A stretch of DNA of 64,000 bases from Candidatus Melainabacteria bacterium (GCA_017307165.1 JAFKGK010000002.1:540817-604816); one strand, 5' to 3'. Positions 47,627 through 56,823 are shown, numbered from the stretch's first letter. Program-made: numbers and translations. The notes: generated by a model from the letters alone, not told the origin.

Positions 47627-49714
47627 TTACTTTTTCTTGGAGGCATTTTTGGCTTTAGCCTTCAGCAAATCTGCCGCTTTACGATCGCGTTCGGCTAGTT
47701 GGTGTTTGCCGATCTTGTCATAGACCGATGCTCGCCAAGCATAGGCATCAACCAGACGCGGCTCCCAAAACCATTTGTGCAAATTGGGATTCAGCGCTTC
47801 CTGTTTCTGCAATAAATTGATAATGGCTGTATAGTCGGGGATCTGCCTTTCATAGTCGCCCAGCTCATCATAGTCTTGTGCGCGATGTATATGGGCATCT
47901 AAAAAATCACCATTCACTTTTATGAGCTCGTCAAGCTCTAAAATGGCTCGCTTAAAGTCCTTCAACCGCTCAAAAATAATCGCGCGCTCCCAAAGGCAGG
48001 ATTCGGCAAAATCACTCTCCATAGTCATGACAATCCTATAGCTCTCCAGAGCTCGCTGCAATTGATCATGTGAGGCAAGGTAGAACGCCTCTGCGAAGCA
48101 AGTCAGAGCTGATTTTGTCTCAGTCTCATATGGCTCGAGCAATAAACGTCTGCCTGGATAATCAAATGTTGCGGTTTTAAATCGACTGAGAAATTCATTG
48201 CCTATGTAAATAGAACCAGCCGTATGCGGCGCCCCTTCTGTATAACCGACTGCAACGATCGGATCTTTGATATTAAATGTACTAACGGTGAGGCTCTTCA
48301 ACTTCACATCACCAACGGTAAAAACACCAAACCAGGGGCCACTTTCAATCCGAGACCAAGCCACCGGCTCTTTCAAAATGGGCGTTAACAACGCGTCAGC
48401 AGAAAGATTGGACGATGATCCAGTGTCCACGAGCGCTTCATAGCGTAGGGTTTCATCTAAAGTAATCGCGCAATAAGGACTATGCTGATTTACCTTCAAT
48501 GGCACAGAGATACAGTTTTGCGGAGGCAAGTAGCGAGATGGCGCAGCAAATATCACTTGTTTTTTAGAATAATCAATGGTCACAACAAAATTTTCTAAAA
48601 AATTGCCACCTAAAAAGCCACCGAGCGTCTTGTGGTCGGATAGGCCCTCATCCAGGCCCATAGGAAAATCTGAGAGAGTCAAACCACCGAGCTTCAGCTC
48701 CCTGACTTTTACAAGGCCAGGCTTTAAATTTTTGGCGCGCACCACTCGATCGATTTTAAGACCTCTGTCCTCAAAAACCTTTGGCATGGACTTGTGCCAA
48801 AGATCTGAATGCCGACAGCCCGTATCCAACATGAGCTGAATAGGCTTACCGTTGACCATGGCCGATATGCAAATTTTTCCACCTGGATCAAATTTAAATG
48901 GCAAAACAACAGGAGTATTCTTCAGCGTTGGATCGACGACATTGCTTCCTGCTCTTCCAAGCCGATCAAAATCCAGCAACGGATTACAGAGCTGTATAGT
49001 TTCCCTTTCGCCAGGTGTTGCAAGCGAGATTGCCTTTTGCCAATCAACTCTAGCCTCACGCATCTTACCGATCTTTTGATACATCATGGCGCGATCGTTC
49101 CAATCAAGGGCATTTTTGGCATTAAACCTCAATAACTGCGTTTGGGAATCAATTGCCTTTTCATACATCTCCAAATCCCGGTAGGCAGCGGCAGCCGCAC
49201 GGTATGCCTCAGGCTCGAAAGGATCTATTTTGATCGCGTCCTTGGCATCGTCAATAGCGAGTTGAAAACGCCTGAGAGTGTTGTAGACTACAGCCCGTTT
49301 TGTGTACAAATCGGCTGAGCGAGGCCGTGACTTAATCGCCGCACTGAGATCATCGATCTGCAATTGCAATTGACCAAGCCCAGCATAAGCTTGAGCGCGC
49401 AGCATGTAGAGATTGGCAGAGCGTGGATATTTTTTGATCCCAGCAGAAAGAATATCCACGGCTTCATGGAAATTGTAAGTACGGCAATAACTGCGCCCGC
49501 GAGCAAAGTAATATGAAACGGTCTTGGCTGAGGCTACACCTGCTCTACGCTGGCTTGCTGTTTTATTTTTACTGGCAGCAGCCACAGCAGCACAGGGTAC
49601 ATTTAAACCGTGTGAGATAGCCAAAGCCAAAGCGAAAATCTTGATATTCAATGCCTTACCCACAAAGGACAATCGAAGGTTGCTGCAATCTTGGCCGGAG
49701 AAATCCTCCAACAT
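47627..49714 (-). CDS. Exported TPR protein with two retropepsin-like (DTG) aspartyl protease lobes
   Basis: 695 residues; ATG with GGAG 9 bases upstream. A hydrophobic stretch at ~25-48 (IKIFALALAISHGLNVPCAA) is probably a signal. Four or five TPRs follow (residues ~65-235). A first pepsin-like lobe has MLDTGCRHSDLW (Asp297) and closes with LGGNFLENFVVTIDYSKKQVIFA. A second has ALVDTGSSSNLS (Asp430) and closes with IGNEFLSRFKTATFDYPGRRLLL. More TPRs follow to the C-terminus (~540-680). Retropepsins need two Asp-Thr-Gly motifs per active site, usually from a dimer. Two in one chain could form one intramolecular site. Substrate unknown; the first motif has Cys at the usual Ala/Ser place. Confidence 0.85.
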   Translation of the reverse strand: MLEDFSGQDCSNLRLSFVGKALNIKIFALALAISHGLNVPCAAVAAASKNKTASQRRAGVASAKTVSYYFARGRSYCRTYNFHEAVDILSAGIKKYPRSANLYMLRAQAYAGLGQLQLQIDDLSAAIKSRPRSADLYTKRAVVYNTLRRFQLAIDDAKDAIKIDPFEPEAYRAAAAAYRDLEMYEKAIDSQTQLLRFNAKNALDWNDRAMMYQKIGKMREARVDWQKAISLATPGERETIQLCNPLLDFDRLGRAGSNVVDPTLKNTPVVLPFKFDPGGKICISAMVNGKPIQLMLDTGCRHSDLWHKSMPKVFEDRGLKIDRVVRAKNLKPGLVKVRELKLGGLTLSDFPMGLDEGLSDHKTLGGFLGGNFLENFVVTIDYSKKQVIFAAPSRYLPPQNCISVPLKVNQHSPYCAITLDETLRYEALVDTGSSSNLSADALLTPILKEPVAWSRIESGPWFGVFTVGDVKLKSLTVSTFNIKDPIVAVGYTEGAPHTAGSIYIGNEFLSRFKTATFDYPGRRLLLEPYETETKSALTCFAEAFYLASHDQLQRALESYRIVMTMESDFAESCLWERAIIFERLKDFKRAILELDELIKVNGDFLDAHIHRAQDYDELGDYERQIPDYTAIINLLQKQEALNPNLHKWFWEPRLVDAYAWRASVYDKIGKHQLAERDRKAADLLKAKAKNASKKK

Positions 49715-49832
49715 ATTTTACCCGCTCCAAAGCGTGAGCCAATCTAGAACAAGACATCAAAACCAGAGTAATTTGAACGGGCTATAATGGGCCCAGGACT
49801 CAATGATCAAACGGCAAATCCGAGGATAAAAG

Positions 49833-50414
49833 ATGAAATGGGCTGTCATCGCGGCATTGATCACACTCTGCACAACTTTTTACGCCACGCCTGGCGAGGC
49901 AAAGCAGCCAGGCGCAAAAATTGAGTTGGAGATCACAAGCATCTCGAAGCTGCGCAATGCACGCATCGGCTCTACGGAAGCTATTTTAGGTCTACGTATG
50001 AAAAACAAGGGTAAAAAGAGTGCGGACTTGTATTTTGAGTACACCACAGGTAAGGGCGCACATGGGGAGCGGCCTGGTATAGAAATTGAGTCTGGAGGCC
50101 CTGGACATTTTCAAAGCGCTTACGGAGAATGTGCAACCTTAGAGTGTGTTTGGCTTGATCAAACAGGAACAACTGCTCTAAAGACAATAAAACTGATAGC
50201 GCATCAGACTTTACAACTCTCAGCCAATGATTCTCAGTCTCTGCCCGTGACAATTGACGTTCCAGCAAAGCCAGGCCGATACAAATTGCAGGTGATTTTT
50301 TCCAATGAAAACCTAGAAGCAATTATGTATACCTATAATTTTACCGATCACAATGCAGTCTATTTCAGTGCAACCACATCTGCCAAGGTTATGGTCAATG
50401 ATGTCGCGCAGTAA
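49833..50414 (+). CDS. Secreted protein of unknown function
   Basis: 193 residues; signal peptide MKWAVIAALITLCTTFYATPGEA. The mature part looks like an immunoglobulin-like beta-sandwich (KIELEITSISKLRNARIGSTEAILGLRMKNKGKKSADLYF, then LQLSANDSQSLPVTIDVPAKPGRYKLQVIFSNENL), as in many periplasmic or surface domains. No enzyme motif. It is divergent from the retropepsin gene and upstream of two other secreted-protein genes. Confidence 0.65.
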   Translation: MKWAVIAALITLCTTFYATPGEAKQPGAKIELEITSISKLRNARIGSTEAILGLRMKNKGKKSADLYFEYTTGKGAHGERPGIEIESGGPGHFQSAYGECATLECVWLDQTGTTALKTIKLIAHQTLQLSANDSQSLPVTIDVPAKPGRYKLQVIFSNENLEAIMYTYNFTDHNAVYFSATTSAKVMVNDVAQ

Positions 50415-50528
50415 GCTCTGTCAACCAGAGACAGACAGCGACCGCAGAAGAGGCAAAAATCGTATAGAATCGCAGATAATCATGATCGATAAGAGCGCAT
50501 GTAGAAAACCGTTTACAGGAATAATAAA

Positions 50529-50927
50529 ATGACCAAATTGGCGCAGTCTCTCATCATTGCAGTAATATCCGTTATCAACCTGGGACAGATCTGCACAGCT
50601 AATAATAGCTCAGCCCAAAATATTCTTTCGCATAAACTAGCAAAAGCAATAAGAAGGCAGTTCTTCCCCGCAAGCGAATCCAGTCCAACAGCCATCTACC
50701 TGGTGAGCACAGATGAACAAGGCAAGGTGATCAAATGCTTGTTACAAAAGTCGAGTGGCGATAAGGTTACGGACAAAGCTAGCCGGTATGCTATTGAGTC
50801 CGCAAATCTTTCAGGCATGGAGGATGCAAAGAAAATTTCTTTCAAAGTAACTTTTGACTGGCATAGTCAATTTTCGGAATACCCGGTCGGAGTACAGGTT
50901 TTAAAAACTCAGTCCCCGAGCCTATGA
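50529..50927 (+). CDS. Secreted protein with TonB C-terminal-like fold
   Basis: 132 residues; signal peptide ISVINLGQICTANNSSA. The mature part resembles the TonB C-terminal pattern: HKLAKAIRRQFFPA, then IYLVSTDEQGKVIKCLLQKSSGDKVTDKASRYAIESANL and KKISFKVTFDW (strand, Ser-Ser-Gly turn, helix, strand). No membrane-spanning TonB N-terminus, so it may be a stand-alone periplasmic domain. The assignment rests on pattern only. Confidence 0.6.
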   Translation: MTKLAQSLIIAVISVINLGQICTANNSSAQNILSHKLAKAIRRQFFPASESSPTAIYLVSTDEQGKVIKCLLQKSSGDKVTDKASRYAIESANLSGMEDAKKISFKVTFDWHSQFSEYPVGVQVLKTQSPSL

Positions 50928-50940
50928 GTAGGTAGAGAAA

Positions 50941-51480
50941 TTGCTTAAACATCACTCAAAGCGATTAGCAGTCGCAATCGCACTTGCAACCAGCCAGGGG
51001 CACATGGCAATTGCTGCTCCGGGCAAGACAATAAAAGCCGTCTCGGTGTCCCAGCTACTTGCGTCCCCTAAAAGATACGATGCAAAATCCGTAACCGCCA
51101 CTGGTTACTTGCTGTATCCGTCAAATCGGCCCACCGCTGTGCCTGTTCTCTGCGCAAAGGCAAGATCAGCTACACCAAGTGCTGATAGCCCTGCCACGAT
51201 CGCCTTAGTCTTTCCGGATCGCGAGGGAAAAGCATCGCAAATATGCTCGTCAAACACTGCCCGTCACTTGGACAACAGCCCTGTTGTCGTTAAAGGCGTC
51301 TTTAACCGGCAATTGCGAGTGAGACGTTGTGAGGCTGCCATCCAAGTTTCTAAAATCGAAGGCAAAAATGCCAGCCCTAGCACCCAGGCTAAGTATGGTA
51401 AAAATGGGTATGAACCAGGCAATCATCAGCCTGGTGATCAATCACATATTGGGGACTTCTGGACTGAAAATCGCAGGTAA
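50941..51480 (+). CDS. Secreted protein of unknown function
   Basis: 179 residues from a TTG start with AGGTAGAG upstream, 13 bp after the previous stop. Signal peptide to about HMAIAAPGK. The next part (IKAVSVSQLLASPKRYDAKSVTATGYLLYP...VVVKGVFNRQLRVRRCEAAIQVSKI) looks like a small OB-fold-like domain, of the kind that reads QLL-x-x-P-x-x-Y-x-x-K-x-V-x-x-x-GYL in several exported proteins. The tail is Gly/Asn-rich. It lies in a run of three genes for secreted proteins. Confidence 0.6.
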   Translation: MLKHHSKRLAVAIALATSQGHMAIAAPGKTIKAVSVSQLLASPKRYDAKSVTATGYLLYPSNRPTAVPVLCAKARSATPSADSPATIALVFPDREGKASQICSSNTARHLDNSPVVVKGVFNRQLRVRRCEAAIQVSKIEGKNASPSTQAKYGKNGYEPGNHQPGDQSHIGDFWTENRR

Positions 51481-51511
51481 TGATGCCTCCCTGTCCCCGT
51501 AGGCAAGATCA

Positions 51512-52600
51512 ATGAGGCAGCGCATGCGAAAGCTACCGCCAAAGAAAAGCCCGCAATATGAGCGCCTGATGCAATTAATCGAGGTCGTTCAAAGAAACTA
51601 TAATCTTGTTAAATATCAAAATCACACTAAGTCTTCTGACAATAATTTAGACCCTGTAGATTTGACTATTTCGCTCCAGTCATTCACCGAGACTATTTCT
51701 GTCAGAGCAACAAAATACGACTTACTTAATTTGAGAGAAGCTTTGACTATTCAATTAGAGTCCTGGCTCTTCGCAGATCTAAATAGAACTGACCTTGAGA
51801 AACTAGAAGATTATTTTTCGTTTTTAGAAGCTAAAGGCAAGACCTTTAGGACCGGGTATCTCAGAAATACCGTCCTAAGGGTCATCAAAAACATGTCCCT
51901 AAGTCCAGAGTACATAGGTCGACTCAAAAGAGTTGCATTAATAAGCCTGAAAGACTCATCAGACCATCTATTTATGATCCCTAGGCTCATGATCAGGCAT
52001 GCCGACATTAGATTTGTGCAGACCTTATATGTCGCCGCGCAAAAAGCGCTAACTCCCAGAGAAAGAGTCAGAACCCATCGCCTTATCTCCATGATCTTGA
52101 TGCATCGCAAGGATTTACGTGACGTATTTGAGCCCATCGAAATTAAGACAGCTAAGGCAATACTCTCATCGTCCCATGAAAAATCAAACGTGCCTTCGAC
52201 TACGACTACTCAAGAAAGAAAGCCAATATGGCTTGCCTTGTTCAGAGTAACTACCTTTGATCCAACAGATCTGGATGTAGATGCGTTTAACGCCGTGGTG
52301 ACCGAGCTATCAGAGTCTCACATATCGATCACCACGCTCGGTTTGATGTGGCGCGCTGCAAACGGTGGCGGTATCACGCAACTGGTACCAGGCTTTCCCA
52401 AGGCTTTTACATACCTTGAGTTTATCGACGTCCCAGAGTGCGCTGGTTTGATTGAAAAATTTGAAGAAAACTATCAGATCCTGACTTCCGAATTTTCCAA
52501 GTCTCAATGGAAATTTAGACCGCATCGGTTTCGCTTTGGCTTGTGGTCACATCTGATAGCATGCATCATTGTACGTAGATATCAAGCTGGCCCAAAATAA
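51512..52600 (+). CDS. Helical protein of unknown function
   Basis: 362 residues with a basic N-terminus (MRQRMRKLPPKKSPQYERLMQLIEVVQR). The middle is helical (FSFLEAKGKTFRTGYLRNTVLRVIKNMSLSPEYIGRLKRVALISLK, VRTHRLISMILMHRKDLRDVFEPI). The C-terminus has GLMWRAANGGGITQLVPGFPK. Not a known family to me; no signal peptide. It is in the accessory region; its AT content is higher than the housekeeping genes. Confidence 0.55.
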   Translation: MRQRMRKLPPKKSPQYERLMQLIEVVQRNYNLVKYQNHTKSSDNNLDPVDLTISLQSFTETISVRATKYDLLNLREALTIQLESWLFADLNRTDLEKLEDYFSFLEAKGKTFRTGYLRNTVLRVIKNMSLSPEYIGRLKRVALISLKDSSDHLFMIPRLMIRHADIRFVQTLYVAAQKALTPRERVRTHRLISMILMHRKDLRDVFEPIEIKTAKAILSSSHEKSNVPSTTTTQERKPIWLALFRVTTFDPTDLDVDAFNAVVTELSESHISITTLGLMWRAANGGGITQLVPGFPKAFTYLEFIDVPECAGLIEKFEENYQILTSEFSKSQWKFRPHRFRFGLWSHLIACIIVRRYQAGPK

Positions 52601-52613
52601 TGTGGTAGAACCA

Positions 52614-52709
52614 ATGAAAAGAGACAAATGGCTATCCCAATTCACTATTCCAGATGAGAATGCGTTAGCTGAAATCAGCAGACTTCTGTGTCCTAATCAA
52701 GGAATCTAA
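52614..52709 (+). CDS. Possible 31-residue ORF or gene remnant
   Basis: Short frame (MKRDKWLSQFTIPDENALAE..., RLLCPNQGI) 13 bp after the previous stop, with GGTAGA upstream. Reasonable amino-acid composition, but no second line of evidence. It may be the start of a deleted gene. Confidence 0.2.
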   Translation: MKRDKWLSQFTIPDENALAEISRLLCPNQGI

Positions 52710-52748
52710 ATCTATATTTGAGTATGTGTTTGTTTTTTCGAGGACTTT

Positions 52749-53228
52749 ATGGACAGATTAAACCAAGCTCCTTCCGATGATGACTGGGGCGAAATACGAG
52801 ATCAAGATGATCTTGATGAAAAATGGTCGCGCAATCATTACATGGGACGTACATTGAGAGAAAAAATGGAAGAGCTCTCAAATAGTCCATTGTCGTATAC
52901 AGAAGATTTGAGAGCTATGCCCGAGATTCCTTTTTGCTATTTTATTTTGGGATTTAAAGAAGCATTGCATCCTGGCCCAGAAGAGTCTGACTTTAATCTG
53001 ATGTTCCCATCGGACACTGCTAGTTGTTTTTTGAGTTTGGTCGAAGAAACCCTCCAAAAATCTCCTAAAAAAATCATGCCTGTCATGCATGAGATCCTCC
53101 CACTGGCGAAGTATGTATCAGAGAACCAAGAACTGTATGAAGCCAATCCAGATATCTATGGCAATTTCGTAACCTTATATCAAGAAATTGAGCAATTATA
53201 TATCGCTCAATTACACGAAAATATGTGA
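52749..53228 (+). CDS. Small acidic protein, immunity-like, paralogue of 42432
   Basis: 159 residues; CGAGGA ribosome-binding site 5 bases before the ATG. Acidic N-terminus (DDDWGEIRDQDDLDEKW), then YMGRTLREKMEEL, SYTEDLRAMPEIPFCYFILGF, a pattern shared with the gene at 42432. The C-terminal half is helical. No recognised family. The pair could be orphan immunity proteins; there is no adjacent toxin. Confidence 0.65.
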   Translation: MDRLNQAPSDDDWGEIRDQDDLDEKWSRNHYMGRTLREKMEELSNSPLSYTEDLRAMPEIPFCYFILGFKEALHPGPEESDFNLMFPSDTASCFLSLVEETLQKSPKKIMPVMHEILPLAKYVSENQELYEANPDIYGNFVTLYQEIEQLYIAQLHENM

Positions 53229-53424
53229 CAGCCGAATGCCAACGCCTGATTGAAGCGCATTGCAAAAACTACGGCTCATGTCCGATACCTAAGATGCTTA
53301 AACCAAATTTTCCGCTCCTTACGCCAACTGTATTTGCAACGATTAAGGCCACCTTTCACTGAGTACAACTCGGGACTAGTGAGCAAGCTCGATACGATTC
53401 CCATCGTCTGAATTGATGATTAGA

Positions 53425-54207
53425 TCAGCCCTGTGAAAGAAGCGAACGCAATTCAAAGATCCTTGCTGCGACCATCTCACATACAGAGGCGTCTGACATT
53501 TCCATAAGCGCTTTCTGGTCAATGGCCAGATATTCACAAAGTGCGCCATCTAGGTCACGCAACTCAAAAAGACAGTGCGCAGCATAAAGCTTTGGCAAAA
53601 CCGCCTCCTGCACATCCTCGCAGGATTCAAGAGCGAGCCGAAAGTATTGCAATGCCTTGCTAAAATCCCTCTTTCTAGACGGGCTTCTGAATTCCAGTAG
53701 CCCTCTCAAATAAGCCATTGAATTGTCTCCCACCAGTTCTAGTGAGTCTATAAGACGACTTAGGTCTGTAGCAACTTCTGCCTTCTCATCTTCAGCCATA
53801 TCGTCCCGCAACAGCCAGCAATCGAGTCCGGATATTATCCATGGAATCAGCAGTCCAGTATTACTCGGTTCAAGCTCCCGCGCCAGCTCATAGATTTGGC
53901 TAAATCCTCTCCATCCTGTCTTAAATTTTTTAGTTTGAAGAGCTGAGGCTAGAGCGACTAACCGAATGCCATCACTTAGCCGTACACTACTTGTTTCGTG
54001 AAGAAATTGATGAAGCTTTGCTGTTGAGACCTGCACAGGCTCAGTCTCAGCAAAACGTTTCACAATCTCTGCCATCGCGGCAACGGCACTTATCGGCGAT
54101 CTCATTTCGTGATCCAACTCAGGACATGCTTGCATTATTTCAGATCGAAGCCGAAACGCGGATAAAGAAGAAATCAAAGGCGCTGAACAGACTGGCCCAA
54201 AGCACAA
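53425..54207 (-). CDS. Helical-repeat protein of unknown function
   Basis: Up to 260 residues from a TTG at 54207; an ATG at 54135 (MQACPELDHEM) is an alternative start, and neither has a good ribosome-binding site. The C-terminal half looks TPR-like (YLRGLLEFRSPSRKRDFSKALQYFRLALESCEDVQ, YAAHCLFELRDLDGALCEYLAI). Probably cytoplasmic. It follows the membrane-protein gene at 54257 by ~50 bp and may be in its operon. Confidence 0.55.
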   Translation of the reverse strand: MCFGPVCSAPLISSLSAFRLRSEIMQACPELDHEMRSPISAVAAMAEIVKRFAETEPVQVSTAKLHQFLHETSSVRLSDGIRLVALASALQTKKFKTGWRGFSQIYELARELEPSNTGLLIPWIISGLDCWLLRDDMAEDEKAEVATDLSRLIDSLELVGDNSMAYLRGLLEFRSPSRKRDFSKALQYFRLALESCEDVQEAVLPKLYAAHCLFELRDLDGALCEYLAIDQKALMEMSDASVCEMVAARIFELRSLLSQG

Positions 54208-54256
54208 GCAGATGTCTTCAAAAAGCTGATGGAATCGAGCTTTCGTTTCCGCTCAA

Positions 54257-54745
54257 CTAATCAGCGAAAAGATCTGGAGTAACAGCTGCCATCTGCTTGC
54301 TTGAGGATCCGTAGACTTTAGCAAAAACGGCCAGTTCATGCGGTGTGGCGAGGCGTCCTTCATCCATGCTTCCTCGGTACCACGCCACCGAACGACCCAA
54401 CTGGTCGCCTGTAGAGTCCATGGAGCACCAGTAGATACGCTCTCCAATGTCATAGAAACCAATGTTGCCGACAGCGAAGGCAAGTGCGGGGACGCCCCCA
54501 CCAACAGTTCTTGGTATCGCAGCAATCACGATAAAAATTGAGACCGCATTCATTATGCTCAGTATTAAACTACTGTGTCGAAAGCGCAATGGATATGAAG
54601 CAAAGATTTCGCCTAATCGCTTATTATGCATAAGCCACAGAATAACAGGTAACAGCACGAATTGAATTTTATCGAAAGTCACGCCTTTTTCGATAGACAG
54701 AAACCAGCCCACGGCCTTCAGAGCTTGGGCTGGAGTACAACTCAT
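54257..54745 (-). CDS. Membrane protein of unknown function
   Basis: 162 residues from the ATG at 54745; TTG at 54775 would add ten. Hydrophobic segments: IQFVLLPVILWLMH, SSLILSIMNAVSIFIVIAAIP and GGGVPALAFAVGNIGFYDIG, so two or three membrane spans. The C-terminal ~50 residues (YRGSMDEGRLATPHELAVFAKVYGSSSKQM) are soluble. No family recognised. Confidence 0.55.
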   Translation of the reverse strand: MSCTPAQALKAVGWFLSIEKGVTFDKIQFVLLPVILWLMHNKRLGEIFASYPLRFRHSSLILSIMNAVSIFIVIAAIPRTVGGGVPALAFAVGNIGFYDIGERIYWCSMDSTGDQLGRSVAWYRGSMDEGRLATPHELAVFAKVYGSSSKQMAAVTPDLFAD

Positions 54746-54981
54746 CCATAATGCTGCCGCCACTCTCTCTGCCAAACAGCAATAGATTGCAATAGTCTAA
54801 GCCAAGATTGCGATTTTCGCGAGTAGAAGCGTTCGATGCATTTTAAAAACGGTTTGCTCGGGAATCACCACAGACTACTTGTGCACGCGGGTTTTGTCAC
54901 TGGTGAGAATACGTATTAGAGGCAGTCAGCGCGTTCTACCGCATACAGTCCACGAATTGCTAGGTAACATGCTATTGCTGT

Positions 54982-55158
54982 TTGGGTTGGTTGAGCATTT
55001 TCGAAATTATTAGACAGCGATTTAGACTTTCGACGCTGCGTGCAAGTCTCCTATTGGCTTTGCTTACAGCTACCATCTCAGTGCTAGCCGTATCTATCGA
55101 CACTTACCCGCTTTGGTTCCCAAAATTGATGGGCAAACTGTGTGGTGACAAAAACTAA
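54982..55158 (+). CDS. Possible small membrane protein
   Basis: 58 codons from a TTG (no clear ribosome-binding site). The product has a basic N-terminus (IIRQRFRLSTLR), a hydrophobic span (ASLLLALLTATISVLAVSI) and a short tail ending LCGDKN. The last few codons lie in the 180 bp direct repeat; in the second copy (56643) the TAA has become TAT. Coding is suggested by the composition only. The rest of 54746-54981 shows nothing. Confidence 0.3.
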   Translation: MGWLSIFEIIRQRFRLSTLRASLLLALLTATISVLAVSIDTYPLWFPKLMGKLCGDKN

Positions 55159-55320
55159 ACCAGCCATCGATTTAACGCGCAGGCTTGTTCTTATCAATGT
55201 CAGGCTTATTATTTTGCATTTAGCTTTTCGAGTTATAGAAGAGAGATCGCGGCTGTTTGTGCTCTTGATCTACAAACTCGAGGTATATATCTGAGTAAAA
55301 CATACAGTAAACGCCAGAGC
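55141..55320. repeat. Direct repeat, left copy (180 bp)
   Basis: Matches 56643-56822 over its length at most positions. It includes the end of the small plus-strand ORF and the last ~33 codons of the minus-strand membrane gene at 55220. Confidence 0.85.
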
Positions 55321-55606
55321 CGATTAAAAGCAAAAAAATATAGACTATCCAAAAACAGACAATAAATAGCGACCACTTTCTAAACCAGCGCGATTTGAGC
55401 CCAAAAACAACTGGCATAAAGAAACCGATAACTATTGCCAGCGCAACAGGATATTCAAATGAACAGTTTTGCTCATGTGATTTTGGAAAAACAATGCATA
55501 CCACTACTGGCCAAATGACGGGCCAGAACAGATAGCCCACCCACAAAGCCAGCGACTTAAAGAATGGTGCCCACGCGATCTTTTCAATTTCTAATTCATC
55601 CGCCAT
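55220..55606 (-). CDS. Membrane protein with four hydrophobic segments
   Basis: 128 residues from the ATG at 55606 (MADELEIEKIAW); GAGG lies 11 bases upstream. Hydrophobic segments: SLALWVGYLFWPVIWPVVVCIVF, YPVALAIVIGFFMPVVFG and WSLFIVCFWIVYIFLLLIGSGVYC. The C-terminus is YLEFVDQEHKQPRSLFYNSKS. A duplicate of the last ~24 codons is left as a fragment at 56749. Function unknown. Confidence 0.6.
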   Translation of the reverse strand: MADELEIEKIAWAPFFKSLALWVGYLFWPVIWPVVVCIVFPKSHEQNCSFEYPVALAIVIGFFMPVVFGLKSRWFRKWSLFIVCFWIVYIFLLLIGSGVYCMFYSDIYLEFVDQEHKQPRSLFYNSKS

Positions 55607-55965
55607 CAAAGTGCGCGCCTCAAGCAGTATGGACAAGTTCTCGAAATATAGATTTCGCAAATTCCTACATTCACAATCATATCTGATCCACATCCGTACT
55701 GACAGCGCAGTCATCTCGCCACTACAGACGATGCAGTCTCTGGTGCGCCAAAATCATAACCGCGATACCTGCTCGCAACTGCAATCCCCGACGCGCATAT
55801 TTTGGCTTCTAATCGCGCAACGATATTTTGTTCAAATGATCAGAATTTACGCAATGTTTTCCCAGTAACAACAAGACACCAAAATTGCAGTGGACTGGAT
55901 CGCCCGCTACCGTCACACATGCATGCTAGACTACTAATTAGCTATTCATTCGACAATCTTTAGTC

Positions 55966-56244
55966 ATGCCCAAGCCAAACCTCACAACCTCAGTAAATCC
56001 ATCACTGAACTTATTTGATGTGCTTAAGCGACATCTAGCCTCGGTCGAGTTTTTAAAGGGATTCGCCGTGGCAAGTTTAACGATTCTCATGGTAGAGATG
56101 GTCTCATGCGTGTTAATCGTAAATACCAACGTCCTTCTCGGCGCTCTAGCCTTAATCCAATCAGCAGTCATTGTCTGTCTCGTATCATGGATGTTGTGGG
56201 TCACCGGATTTAGTCTTGCACTCCCGTTTCTGACAAGAAAATAG
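55966..56244 (+). CDS. Small membrane protein (two spans)
   Basis: 92 residues. Two hydrophobic spans: GFAVASLTILMVEMVSCVLIV and ALALIQSAVIVCLVSWMLWVTGFSLALPF. No clear ribosome-binding site. It is followed after 42 bp by a second small membrane ORF; the two could be parts of one system or of one broken gene. No family. Confidence 0.45.
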   Translation: MPKPNLTTSVNPSLNLFDVLKRHLASVEFLKGFAVASLTILMVEMVSCVLIVNTNVLLGALALIQSAVIVCLVSWMLWVTGFSLALPFLTRK

Positions 56245-56286
56245 GCTCCTTCATTAGTAACATGTGCGCTAATTGGTCTGCCCTTT

Positions 56287-56562
56287 GTGTGCATGTCGCT
56301 GTTTCTAGCTATTGGGCTGGCTGCCCTCGCACATTTTCAGCTGGAGACACCCGTGCTGAGTCCGCTAGCAGCCACAACAGCTGTTATCACTTTCCTAGTT
56401 GTTGTATGTATTCTTCCCGTGACTGTCTGGATCGCGCTGATTGCAGCTCACCGTAAGCACGCTCCATTCTTGCTATCTTTAGCCATTTGCCATGAGTGGT
56501 TTCACTTTGTCCTAGGAGTCTCTGGTGCAGTGCTTCTCGGTGTACATGCAAAGGCCAATTAG
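56287..56562 (+). CDS. Small membrane protein (three spans)
   Basis: 91 residues from a GTG at 56287 or an ATG at 56293. Hydrophobic throughout: CMSLFLAIGLAALAHF, AATTAVITFLVVVCILPVTVWIALIAA, HFVLGVSGAVLLGVHA. It is directly downstream of the 92-residue membrane ORF. No ribosome-binding site of note. Unknown function; coding likely from hydrophobic periodicity. Confidence 0.45.
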   Translation: MCMSLFLAIGLAALAHFQLETPVLSPLAATTAVITFLVVVCILPVTVWIALIAAHRKHAPFLLSLAICHEWFHFVLGVSGAVLLGVHAKAN

Positions 56563-56642
56563 TGTCGATGCCGGTCAATAACCGCCTAACGTTAACGGGC
56601 ATAGCCGACATTCCCTCACTCGGCAAATTTTTGAGCAATCTC

Positions 56643-56822
56643 TGTGGTGACAAAAACTATACCTGCCATCGATTTAACGCGCAGGCTTGTACTTACCTAT
56701 CTCATGTTTATTATTTTGCATTTGGCCTTTCAAGTTATAAAAAAGAGATCATTGTTGCTTGTGTTCTTGGTCCACAAACTCGAAATATATGTCTGGGTAG
56801 AACCTACAGTAAACGCCAGAGC
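56643..56822. repeat. Direct repeat, right copy (180 bp)
   Basis: Second copy of 55141-55320, with scattered changes. It ends the segment that holds the genes at 55220, 55966 and 56287. Confidence 0.85.
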
Positions 56823-56823
56823 T
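56749..56823 (-). pseudogene. C-terminal fragment of a paralogue of the membrane protein at 55220
   Basis: Translates as SSGVYCRFYPDIYFEF, then VDQEHKQQ and a stop. This matches SGVYCMFYSDIYLEFVDQEHKQP in the intact gene, then ends early. No coding sequence extends upstream on that strand, so it is a remnant carried by the duplicated 180 bp. Confidence 0.7.
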
